The notes under the pieces were generated by a model, which was not told the origin of the DNA, did not search any database, and saw nothing but the letters and a program-made list of their open reading frames with translations. This document shows positions 45,355-55,680 of a stretch of 64,000 bases of DNA, piece after piece. The stretch lies in the NCBI GenBank assembly GCA_950022295.1, contig OX465598.1:97378001-97442000 (forward strand), given 5' to 3'. Numbering within the stretch: position 1 is the first letter of the stretch; every line of letters begins with the position of its first letter. The position numbers and the translations under genes were made by a program. This DNA is from Bromus sterilis. Its lineage: Eukaryota > Streptophyta > Magnoliopsida > Poales > Poaceae.

Positions 45355-46069
45355 TCGAGTCACGGACAGCGAGAGCTCTTTCACCCTTTTTTATTTTGTT
45401 GCTTGTGTCAATGCTAATATAGACTCTTGCGCTGTTGCTGGGGAGGTGAGTGCTTGAAGGTATATCTTTAGATCTTGCAATTAAATCTTTTCGTTTCTTG
45501 TTTATATTTTCACTAGTTAGGCCTTATGGAAAACAATAAAAATATTATGAGAGAGCTTTATGAGCTCTACCTTGAGTTGGGACATGAAGTGTTTGAAGAG
45601 AAAATCAAAAAGCCTATGGAGCTTCATTATTTGCACAACACTCATGTTAGTAGCAATGTTATTAGTATGTCTTGTTTGAATACCTTTGATCCTAATGATA
45701 TGCAAAGCTATAAGCTTGGGGATGCTACGTTTTATGAAGATGATCTTTTTAGCCCCCCAAGTTTTGATGAGGAAATTTATTTTGATGATACTTTGTCTCC
45801 TATCTATGATGATTGTTGTGATGACACTTATGCTATAAAGAATACTATTTTGCAAGTGCATCATGATAAGAATGATTCATGTGATAGCTATTTTGTTGAG
45901 TTTGCTCCCACTAATACTAATGAGAAGGATTTTGCTGATGTAGGGAGTAACATATTTTCTATGCTTGTGGATCATGATAAGAAAGTTTTATGTGATACTT
46001 ATATTGTTGAGTTTATTCATGATCCCACTGAAAATTATTATGAGAAGGAAACACATTCTTATAGATATC
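45355..46069 (+). mobile_element. Chimeric segment: pieces of a non-autonomous Gypsy element
   Basis: 45355-45430 matches the interior of E (37744-37830). It then switches to GCTGTTGCTGGGGAGGTGAG, a degraded primer-site-like sequence with leader, followed by an ORF. At about 46070 it switches again to a GC-rich LTR. No target duplication was seen at either switch, so these look like deletion or recombination joints (or assembly joints). Confidence 0.6.
45526..46069 (+). CDS. Acidic ORF of a non-autonomous Gypsy element, 3' end lost
   Basis: Open frame from MENNKNIMRELYELYLELGH at 45526; about 180 codons are element-specific, and the frame then runs by chance into the GC-rich LTR to 46293. 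The protein is Asp/Glu-rich with two related units, HHDKNDSCDSYFVEF and DHDKKVLCDTYIVEF, about 45 residues apart. Similar ORFs are common in Triticeae Gypsy elements that lack pol (recall). No protease or gag motif is visible; the function is unknown. It contains AAGCTTGGGGATG (45711), the polypurine-like phrase also seen in E. Confidence 0.6.
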
Positions 46070-49000
46070 GTTCGGCCCCGGAAGCTCCCCACCTACCCTC
46101 CTCCTCTCTCCTCACGCAGCTGCCCATGGAGGTCGAGCCGCCGCCTCTCGCCTCCGGCCAGCAGGCCGCACCCGCCGCGCCGGGCCAGCCTCTCCCCGCC
46201 GGCGCCCCTCCTCCTTCTCCCTCTCCCTTCCTCTTCCTCTCCCCCCTCTCCCTCTTCTCACCTCTCTCTCTCTTCTCCCGCAGGACCTCCTAGGCCGCCG
46301 CGCCATGGCTGTCCGAGGCCGAGCCGAGCCGAGCCGGCGAGCTCGCCGGCCTCCTCCACGCGACGAAGGCCGCCGCCTCACGCCCGTTCTGCACCCTCCA
46401 GCCACCTCGTTCCCCGCCGCGCCGGAGCGCCGGCGTGCGCCGCCGCCAACACCGCCGGCGTGCGCCGCCGCCAACAATGCCGGCCTCCCGATCCGATCGG
46501 GGACCGGCCAGCCTGCCGCCAGATGGGTCCGATCTAGCCAGGCACGGCCCGATCCAGCCTCCTCCTCTAAGGCCCGGCCAGCCAGCCTCGCCCAACCAGG
46601 CTAGATGGGCCGGTATTGGCCCATGGGTGAGAACCAGCCCGAGCCACTTTTTTTCCCCTGTGCTTTTCTTTTTCCTAATTTTTTTTCTAAGTCTGGAAAA
46701 TTGTGTGCTGTATTCAATTTTGTGATGTAATTTGCGACTAATCCGTAGCTCCGATGAACGTGCCCCCAAAATGAATATTGCTCAGAATTGTGTGTAATTT
46801 AATCCATCTTTTGTGAGCATTTTGATTTGAGGCCATCTTGATATTGTTAATCTGCGTTGAAGTGGGCATCAGGCCGTTAAACTTCTACAAATTGCTGTTA
46901 TATGCTGCTGTTGTTATTTTGTTGCAACTTTGATTGATGATTGTGACAAATCCATGAGGCCTATTGCATTGATTCTTTTTCCTATGTGTTAAGCATCATG
47001 TGTACTTGATTTCCATGCTTTTACTTGTCATGTTTGGGTGCTTTAGCTATATTAAATCTTGCTCCAAAGTGGTGATCCTGATGTTAATGTGCTGCTGTGC
47101 GGGAAACTGTTATTTTGTTGCAACTTCGGGTGACGGTTGCGTCGCAACCGTTTATCGGAATTGAGTGATTCCAATTGCATATTGTTAAGCATCATGTATA
47201 CTTCCATTAAATGTATTGCATTGTCATGATATGCTTGCTGGTCATATAGTTATTGAGCTCCAAAGTTTCTATGCTGCTGTTTTTGACAGCCACCTCTGTT
47301 TTTCTCTAAGTCTGTAACGTTCCGATGCCATGTTGCATGCTTAATATCTTTTGGTCTATGATGCCTTTTTGCATGATTCTTTTTTCCATGCCTTACCTGT
47401 CATGTCTACTTTAGTTCCATATCATTTGTGAGCATGTTTGCATTGATTATCGTGTTTATGCATTGCTCTAAAGTGTGCTTCGTGATGTTGGCAGATTGTG
47501 TTCCAAACTTGTTTTGCTTGTATCTTTTTAACCGTAACTCCGTTTGGGGTGTTCCTTATATGTAACTTGATTAGTTTTTCGTGTAATTTGTGTTTACGCT
47601 TTTGTTTGCTGTTGTTAACAAACCTAAAATATGGTTTAGGACAAAACAGTACCAAATGTTTTAATCATCGTGCGACACTTAGTGTTATGCCATGTTTAGG
47701 TTGTGCCTCACTTAAATTGACTAGCATAGATAGTTTACTTTGTGCTTCACCTCTTGCCATGTTTATGTGCTATGCCATGCTTGAGTGAGATTCCATGTTA
47801 ACGACCTTTGTTGATCACCTGTAGCTAAAAACCTTGAACCTTTCTAAATGTGCAGTATCATCGTGTGTGACGAGTACTCCACTTAACCTGTTAGTAACTG
47901 CTCTCGACGGTAGGTGCGATGTATCGTGTTGCCTTCTTTTTGATGCTTGCTCGTGTTTGATCCATAGTAATAGATGTTGCTCGTTGATTGCGTTTTCCAG
48001 TGTTTACCTCTTGTGTGCTTCCGCGGGTACCCTTCGAAGACGATGCGAGCTTGCGATCAACTACACCTTCGGAACCCGACTTATCAACAGGCAAGGACTA
48101 TACATTACTTATGATCCATTCTATTTCAACCAGCGGTTTGCATGCTAGTCTAGGTTAGGTTCGATGTTTGATCCTACCACATGTTTACAGCCTCTTTCAA
48201 ACCGATACATCAATGTCCCTTCCCAGCAAACCTTGTACTGCTATGTTACTATTGCTCGTTGCTCAGCCCCTTCTTAGTATGCATGCTTAGGATGCTACGA
48301 TGTTACCCTGTTACTCCTTGGTTTGGGATATCACACTATTATATTGTTGTTGATGATATGATTATTATAATGTTGACTATATTTGACGAAGGATGGAAGG
48401 TCTAGGCTATCCCGCCCCGAGGCTTTGTTCCATTCAAGTCACCTAGGATCCGAGTTCCGGGTATTGGTTTTAAGACTGAGCATGCCTAACTGCGTGTGGG
48501 ATTTTATGGGGTCCCCTTTTCTTACCTACCTAGATTCAAGCATTTCTAGTGGTGGCCCAAGCTGATTTACTATTTGAAACCGTGTGTGTGCTGGTCAGCT
48601 GCCAGTAGTTTTTAAACCAACCCGGACCAGTGAGGACATAGTTCCCTTGCTGGCCCACCTTGTTCGGCCGAGGACCCGGTTTCCCATGTGTGATTAACCG
48701 GCTATCCAAACCTGCGACAGACGGTAGAGACCAGATCGAGAGCGCGGTCGGCTCCTGAGCTGGATGTCGACTCACCGGGGGCCACCCGGATTTGTTCGTT
48801 GTTAGCTAGAGGGACCTATCGTTTCGGATCTCTTGGAACCAAATCATAAAATGGTTGCCTGTGATGGGTAGCAACTGAGAGAGATGGGCGTGCGTGCGGA
48901 GCCTTGTAATGGGCAGTTGGTACACCCCTGCAGGGTTAAATATTTTCGAAAAGCCGTGTCCACGGTTATGGATGACTTGAGACCTACTCCTTGTTCATAG

Positions 49001-49740
49001 ACAACAACAACTGAGATAATCTTAATATAACTTGATCAACATGTGTGTGTGCCTTGACTGCTTCTTCTTCGTCGGGATGCGAAGAGGAGGACAAGGATAG
49101 GATAGGTGTTATGTTTGCGTAAGTAGTTGATAGCAAGACTTGTTGGAGGCCATTCCTCATCGAATGCTTGGCTTCTTATCTTACTCTCTAGATCGTTAGC
49201 CACTTCATAAATGCTAGTGCGGCAAAAACCTCACCACTTAACCCTTCCTTACCGTAAACTACTAGTTGTCCTAGAATGACGAGTGATGAAGTCCTTGCTG
49301 GGTCAGATGACCACTAGAGTTGGATGCTGAGTACTTCTGTACTCATGATACTACCCCCAAACTCTTTTCAGGGTTCTTGATCGACAACAAGTATGGTGAT
49401 CGACGTTTCACGTGGAGACTCGACGACGACTAGTTCGGCGGATCCCGGCGGAGGGCCTGGACCCGTGTGGTTATGGGGATCGATGTTTTCTCTTTGCCAG
49501 TAGGCATTTGATTTTAGTCTGTACCCAAACATGTATCTTCCGATGTTGTATTGTATTTGAGGCAGTTGTATGCCGATTGTATGAGATGTTGTATCCTTGT
49601 ACCTGTAATGTTGTGATATCATGTTGGGAATCCGGGGCATATGGCTTTGTCATATGTCGCGGTGGGACCGATATGTGCTTCGTCCCCGGATCTGGGTGGA
49701 AACACCTAGATCTGGAACAGTACCGCATATCGGGCCTTAC
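46070..49740 (+). mobile_element. LTR-like segment L interrupting H gag (left end lost)
   Basis: GC-rich block (46080-46620), long T-rich block (46660-47800), palindrome module (48919-48975), then the end CGGGCCTTACA at 49740, followed directly by gag codons of H. The order of blocks matches LTRs F, H and K, so this is a related LTR whose start is missing. A 5-bp duplication could not be shown: the right flank is ATATG, and the left flank is the chimeric joint at 46070. I see no real ORF; GC-rich ORFs on both strands at 46112-46770 are by-products of base composition. Confidence 0.7.
48919..48975 (+). promoter_or_regulatory. Stacked-palindrome module in L
   Basis: CCCTGCAGGG is perfect. The middle block is TTTTCGAAAA, which differs in sequence from TATTCGAATA but is still a perfect palindrome. 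The third block reads CCGTGTCCACGG, itself a near-palindrome. Confidence 0.55.
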
Positions 49741-50992
49741 AATATGACTGAGTTCAACCATCTTGCTCGTTATGCCCAAGAGGATATATCCACTGATGCC
49801 AGGAAGCAAGCAAGGTATCGCAAGGGACTTAGCCCTGTTATTCGTCATGATCTCAATCTTTATGAGTTTTTCAACTTTGAGGATTTATTCAATAGATCCT
49901 TCAGAGCTGAGTATGGCAATGAGGTGTTCGAAGAGTCTCGCAAGCATGCTCGTGAGTTTGCTCCATCTTCTAGTTCGGCCCCTCAGAAACGCCGGATATG
50001 GATTCCAACTAGTGCCATTCCTTCACACCTTATTTGAAGGCCATCCTATATGGTGCCTCAACCTCCTCCACCAAACACGAATCCCAACATCTATGATAGT
50101 GAGCCTAACATCCTTGCTCCACCCCTTGACACCAGAGTTTGCTACAAGTGTGGTCAGCCTGGCCACATCGCGCGGAAATGTTCATTGTCAGTGAAAGTGG
50201 ATCCTCGTCCAAGACATGATGCCACCCCACCCAAGTCTTCCAAAGCTAAGTCTTCACAGAAATCAACCTCCAACTCCTTGCAAGCAAAGTCCTTAGCCAC
50301 TGTTGGTGGTTGTGTGAACCAAATCTCAGTTGAGGAAGCTATTGATACTTTTGACATCATCCTTGGTACTCTCCCAGTCAATCATGTTCCCGCCTTTGTT
50401 CTTTTCGATCGAGGTGCCTCTCATTCATTCATGTCGGAGAGTTATGCACTTCGGAATGAGTTCTCCTTTGAAGAAATGTTTTCTCCTATGATCATTCAAA
50501 CTCCTGGTTCAAATTGGCAAACTAATAGAGTAAGCCATGGTAATCAAATTGCAATTGAGGGTTTAGTATTCCTTGCTTCTCTTATAGCCCTCAAGTCTTC
50601 AGACATTGATGTCATCCTAGGAATGGATTGGTTATCAAGAGAGAATGCTTTCCTTGATTGTAAAGCCAAGTCAGTTAAACTTACCCATCCTTCAGGCCAG
50701 ACAATTGACTACACCTCACCCAGTTCTAGAATCCAGATGCATACTTTGAATGTGCTTCCCCTTCCTGACCTTGAAGATATTCCGGTGGTTCGTGACTTCC
50801 CAGATGTCTTTCCTGAAGAGCTGCCAGGAATGCCTCCTGACATATGTGTAGAATTTATTGTAGATCTTGCCCTAGGAACCGCCCCAATTTCCAGACGCCC
50901 ATACAAAATGGCCCCACGTGAGTTAGCTGAGCTGAAAATCCAACTTGAAGCTTTGTTGGCAAAAGGCTTCATCCGCCCTAGCTCATCGCCAT
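49741..50992 (+). pseudogene. gag-PR: H gag C-terminal part, zinc knuckle and protease
   Basis: The frame starts abruptly at the L joint with EFNHLARYAQED and KGLSPVIRHDLNLYEFF, the end of a chromovirus-type gag. A single in-frame TGA at 50035-50037 interrupts it. The zinc knuckle CYKCGQPGHIARKC (CX2CX4HX4C, about 50140-50181) is intact. The aspartic protease reads LFDRGASHSF where the family has DSG, so the catalytic Ser is replaced by Arg. VILGMDWL follows as expected. The frame then reaches the RT start (AELKIQLEALLAKGFIRPSS) and shifts by one base near 50992. The N-terminal half of gag, leader and primer site are absent. Confidence 0.88.
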
Positions 50993-52417
50993 GGGGTTTT
51001 CCTCGTTCTGTTCATCACGAAGAAAGATGGACCAGAATGGATGTGCGTAGATTATCACCCGCTTAATCTAGCGACGATAAAGAACAAGTACCCACTTCCC
51101 AGGATCAATGATCTTTATGATCAACTTGCTGGATCCTCTGTCTTCTCCAAGATGGATTTGAGATTAGGCTATCATCAAATCAAAATCAGAAAGGAAGACA
51201 TTCCCAAGACGGCTTTCACTACTTGTTATGGTCTTTACGAGTTTACCATCATGTCCTTTGGTTTAACCAATGCCCCCGCCACTTTGTCGCGCATGATGAA
51301 TTCGATCTTCATGGAGTATTTGGACAAGTTCGTCATGGTTTACCTCGATGACATCCTTATATACTCGAAGAACGAAGAAAAACATGCCGAGCATCTTAGG
51401 CTGGTATTGATGAAACTTCGAGAGCATCGCCTTTATGCCAAGTTCTCTAAGTGCAAATTTTCGCTACCAGAAGTGACCTACTTAGGCCACGTGATTTCTT
51501 CCAAAGGCATTGCTGTGAATCCCGAGAGAGTTCAGACCGTCCTTGATTGGACTCCACCTGAATCGGTTAAGGAAGTTAGGAGTTTTCTTGGCTTAGCAAG
51601 CTATTGCCGCCGCTTTGTTAAGAACTTCTCCAAAGTTGCAAAGCCTCTAACTGAACTCCTCAAGAAAGATAAGAAATTCGAATGGACCCCCAAGTGCGAG
51701 GAAAGATTTCAAGAGCTAAAAATAAGATTGACTTCTGCACCCGTACTTCCGCCTCCAGACACCAAGAAGGATTTCGAGATCTATTGTGATGCTTCACAGC
51801 AAGGGTTAGGATGCATACTTATGCAAGATCGACATGTGGTAGCATACGCTTCACGATAGTTGCGTCCACATGAAGAGAACTACCCTACCCATGATCTTGA
51901 ACTCGCTGCCGTAGTTCATGCCTTGAAAACTTGGCGACATTACCTCCTTGGTAATCGTTGTGAGATCTATTCCGACCACCAAAGCCTCAAATACATATTC
52001 ACCCAGCCAGATCTTAATCTCAGGCAAAGACGCTGGATAGAGTTGATAAAATATTATTACTTAGGAATTTCTTTCACCCCAGGCAAAGCCAATGTCATGG
52101 CTGATGCACTAAGTCGTAAGTCGTATTGTAACAACCTCATGTTACAACAATATCAACCACTTCTTCATGAGGAATTTCGAAAGCTCAACCTCGAGATTGT
52201 TCCTCGTGGATCTCTTTTCAACTTGGTGGCGAAACCAACCCTTGAGGATCAAATCATAGTTGCCCAAAGGCGTGCACGAGGTGTTCGCCAGATCAAGGAG
52301 AACATTGCTCGCGGAGTTACTAAATGTTTCTCCACAGATAGTAAAGGAACGATATTCTTTGAAAATCGTTTGGTAGTACCTAAGAATAGGGATCTAAGGC
52401 AACTCATCCTTAAATAA
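50993..52417 (+). pseudogene. RT-RH: H reverse transcriptase and RNase H
   Basis: RT domains are clear: KNKYPLPRINDLYDQLAGSS, SKMDLRLGYHQI, FGLTNAPATLSRMMN and the catalytic YLDD (51341-51352) in VMVYLDDILIYS. RNase H follows with IYCDASQQGLGCIL, LELAAVVHALKTWRHYLLG and SDHQSLKYI. The frame is open except for one TAG at 51857-51859 (after VAYASR) and one TAA at 52415-52417 (LILK*), both in frame with continuing homology. The catalytic motifs are intact even though the gene is broken, so inactivation is mostly by point stops. Confidence 0.9.
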
Positions 52418-53077
52418 GCCCATGACACGTCCCTCTCGATTCATCCCGGTAGCACGAAAATGTACCGATATCTACGCCAGAGATTTTGGTGGACTAGGAT
52501 GAAGAGAGACACTGCTCGATATGTTGCCGAATGTGATGTTTGTTGTCGCATTAAGTCCGAACACCAAAGACCTGCTGGTACTCTTCAACCTTTGCCTATT
52601 CCTGAGTGGAAATGGGACAAATTCAGTATGGATTTCATCACTGGCTTTCCAAAAACCCAGAAAGGAAATGATGCCATTTTCGTTGTCATTGATAGGCTTT
52701 CCAAAGTTGCTCACTTCCTTCCCGTTCGCGAGTCTATAACTGCTAGCCAGTTAGTGGACTTGTATGTCTCTAGAATTGTGTCTCTTCATGGTGTTCCTTT
52801 GGATATCAATTCTGATCGTGGTAGCATTTTCACCTCTAGATTCCGGCAAAGCTTCCAGAATGCTATGGGAACTCATCTCTCCTTTAGCACAACTTTCCAT
52901 CCTCAGTCTAGCGGTCAAGTTGAAAGGGTTAACCAAATCCTGGAAGACATGCTCAGAGCTTGTGTCATCCCTGTCGGAAAGAATTGGGAGAAATCTCTTC
53001 CATTCGCCGAATTTTCTTATAACAACAGTTTCCAATCTAGTCTGAACATGGCTCCTTTTGAACTCCTCTATGGATGA
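52418..53077 (+). pseudogene. INT: H integrase core
   Basis: Continues in frame after the TAA. It has the zinc-finger region (SIHPGSTKMYRYLRQRFWW, then CDVCCRIKSEHQRPAG), then the catalytic core: Asp in MDFITGFPK, Asp in NSDRGSIFTSRF, Glu in SSGQVERVNQIL, which fits D,D(35)E. It ends with FELLYG followed by a TGA (53075-53077) where the homologous protein would continue. Length is about right for core plus N-terminal domain. Confidence 0.9.
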
Positions 53078-53696
53078 AGATGTCGAACACCCCTAAACTG
53101 GTCAGAAACCGGTGAAAGACAATTCTTTGGATCGTATATGACCAAGGAAGCAGTAGAGCAAGTTCGCATTGTTCGTAATCAATTGAGAGAAGCCCAGTCT
53201 CGTTAGAAAAGCTACTATAATCGTCATTATAGGCAAGAAAGCTACAATCTGGATGAGAAGGCTTACCTTCGGGTTACTCCTGTGAAGGGAACCCAACGAT
53301 TCGGTATCAAAGGCAAGTTGGGCCATGTTACATCGGACCTTTCCGCATTCCTGCTAAACATGGAGAAGTTGCCTACCAACTTGAACTACCCCCGCACCTT
53401 TCCCGAGTACATGATGTATTCCATGTGTCACAACTCAGGCGTTGCTTCAAGGACCCCATCCACGAAGTCGACCATGAAACGCTTGATCTCCAAGATGACC
53501 TTTCTTATCGAGAGTACCCCGTTCGTATTCTTGATTCCGCAGAGCGTGTCACTCGTCGTCAGAAGATCATGTTTCTGAAAGTGCAATGGTCACACCACTC
53601 CGAGAAAGAAGCTACATGGGAAAGAGAAGACCGCCTCCGTGCCGAGTACCCCACCTTCCTCCCGACGACTTCTGAATCTCGGGGCGAGAATCTTTT
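53078..53696 (+). pseudogene. H integrase C-terminal and chromodomain-like end
   Basis: The frame after the TGA reads RTPLNWSETGERQFFG and RIVRNQLREAQSR, has a TAG near 53205, shifts near 53325 and again near 53405. It then stays open in another frame with SQLRRCFKDPIHEVDHETLD and FLKVQWSHHSEKEATWERED. The last stretch is the short chromodomain-like module that gives chromoviruses their name. At least two frameshifts and two stops. Confidence 0.8.
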
Positions 53697-53697
53697 G

Positions 53698-53710
53698 AGT
53701 GGGGGAAAGT
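53698..53710 (+). other. Polypurine tract of H
   Basis: AGTGGGGGAAAGT ends exactly where the 3' LTR starts (TGTCACAACC). Confidence 0.85.
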
Positions 53711-54264
53711 TGTCACAACCCTCTTTTAGGTATGTGCTAGGGTTTAAGTGCTCTTTGTATCATGCAAAAATTTCAAAAGAATTTGGAATTGGCGAAAGCA
53801 GAAAGCCCTAAAGAATTTAATTCAAATGGCCAGATAAAAAGTTGTTCCAAAAATCAATGTGATATTTTTGAAAAGTCCTAGAAATAAGTGAGATCACATA
53901 TAAAGTTGAGTGGGTCCCACTCAAGGCTCACTGATTCTTCAAAAATATTATAAGTGCCTTGGAATTAAATTAAGACCCCTATTTGTTTTGAAATTCAAAT
54001 TATTTGAATTTCAAAAATCTCCGAAACTTACATAAATGTTAGCTATATATATTCTAAGCCCACATAAAAGTTTTGAAGATTTTATAAAATTCTTTGCTAT
54101 TTTATTAAAAGCAAAACAGAAATACAGAAAAGGAAAAACAAAAGAAATAAATAAAAGAGGGCTTCCCCTGGAAGAAGCCCAACTTACCCCCCAGCCTCTA
54201 GGCCGGCCCAGCCCAGCCCACCGGGTGCTTGTCGTCAACCTCTAGCACCTCGGTGGCGAGCTGG
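53711..54264 (+). repeat. 3' LTR of H, 5' part (cut by copy D)
   Basis: Matches 27244-27800 (start TGTCACAACCCTCTTTTAGG, end GTGGCGAGCTGG). The rest of the LTR lies beyond copy D, outside the window. Confidence 0.92.
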
Positions 54265-55666
54265 TGATAACCCACAACTTCAGGGGATCGAGATAGTCTT
54301 CGAGGGTAAGAATAACCCAATTTATAGATTCGATTCAAGGGGAGCCAAAGAATACCCACAAGCTTTGACAGTGGAGTTGTCAACTCAACCGCACCTGAGA
54401 AACACTTACTTGCAACAAGATATAAATATTAACTACGATATGGAAGTGATGGTGGCAACGGAAATAGTGGCGGTAAAACAGCGAAAGTAAAACAGCAAAA
54501 GCAAACAACTAGTAACCACCAGAATTAAAAACACTGTAGGCGAGGGAGATGGATGGTTGGGTGCTGCATGGATGAGATACATCATGTATTTAACTTGGGG
54601 CAAGACACACAGAAAAGCAATGATCATCTAGGCATATATCAAACATTAGGCATGTACCCCACAGGTAGTTGTACGTGCTTGCAATAAGAACTTGCACAAC
54701 ATCTTTTGTCCTACCATCCCGCTACGAACGGGGCCAAAAGAAACTTATGGAGATTAAGGTGCTCCTGTCAAAGAGCACCGGAACAAAGCATTAACAATCA
54801 ATGGATACAAGGAATTCTCAAACTATAGTCCATCCCCTTTGGTGTCCCAAGCTGTCACCTTTGGGATCGCCGGTTCCGGACTATAACAGGTGCATACAAC
54901 TCATAGATAGGATCAAGAACACAAATATATTCATGCAAACACATAGGGTTCAGATCTGAAAACATTGCACTCGGGCCCAAAGTGAGAAGCATTAAGAGCA
55001 ACAAATTGAAGCAAAGATGATAAACATCAATCTAGATGATAGCCAACATGCCCCCAACAATCTAATAAACTATTACATGATCTAGCTCATCCAATCCCTA
55101 CCACCCCCTTTGCCTACAGCAGGGAATTACTCACACATGGAAGGAGAAGTCATGGAGGGAGGACGGAGTGGTTATGATGATGAAGATGGCGATGATCTCC
55201 CCTCACCGTAGGCTAAAACAGCCTCCAGATTAGCCCTCCCAGAGAAGAACGGAGGGTGACGGCGGCTCCGCGACGAGAATTGGGAAAACGACTTCTATTC
55301 TGGGGTTTTCTCGCCATGGGAATAAATAGGGGGCAAAGTAGGGCACCAGAGGGGGGAGGAACCTCCCAGGCGGCCTCCTGGCGCGACCAGCAGTGGGGCT
55401 GCGCCTGCAGGGCGCCTGGGGCCCCCCTGGCTTCCCTCTGGCCCCACTTCTGGTATATTGGTCCTTCGGGTGCGTGGATTTTCTGTGATTTTTCCTGGAA
55501 TTTTCTGAGACACCTAGAAGTCCATTTTCCTGCACACAATAAAACCATACAGACAGCTCTGCTGAAAACATCATTAGTCCGGGTTAGTTTCGTCCAAATC
55601 ATGCAAGAATGAGGGCAAAACAATAGCAAAAGTGTTTGGAAAAGTAGATACGTTTGAGACGTATCA
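54265..55666 (-). repeat. 3' LTR of Athila-like copy D
   Basis: 1402 bp, tips TGATAACCCACAAC (54265) and GAGACGTATCA (55666). TATA-like box on - at 55319-55333 (CCCCCTATTTATTCC). The left tip is complete, unlike those of copies B and C. Confidence 0.92.
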
Positions 55667-55680
55667 ACTCCCACAAGCTT
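55667..55680 (-). other. Polypurine tract of copy D
   Basis: AAGCTTGTGGGAGT on -, one base different from the tract in A, B and C. Confidence 0.8.

Larger units (their letters stand above)
27244..54264 (+). mobile_element. Chromodomain-type Gypsy element H (Tekay/Reina-like), heavily nested
   Basis: 5' LTR starts TGTCACAACCCTC at 27244 and the 3' LTR starts with the same sequence at 53711 after a polypurine tract. The 5' LTR is split into 27244-28088, 39599-39903 and 43516-45354 by elements E and G. The 5' LTR end, primer site and gag start are missing, replaced by a chimeric segment (45355-49740). Then come the gag end and pol (49741-53710). The 3' LTR is cut at 54264 by copy D. H itself sits in the CACTA transposase exon. 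Chromodomain-type assignment rests on the C-terminal motif at 53550-53650 and on gag-pol similarity. Confidence 0.85.

Noticed and set aside
46070..46293. C-terminal 75 codons of the 255-codon frame starting at 45526
   Set aside because: The frame runs by chance through the joint at about 46070 into a GC-rich LTR; only the first 180 codons belong to the element.
46112..46769. Overlapping long ORFs on both strands in L
   Set aside because: The same GC-rich composition effect; translations are Arg/Pro/Gly-rich without a motif.
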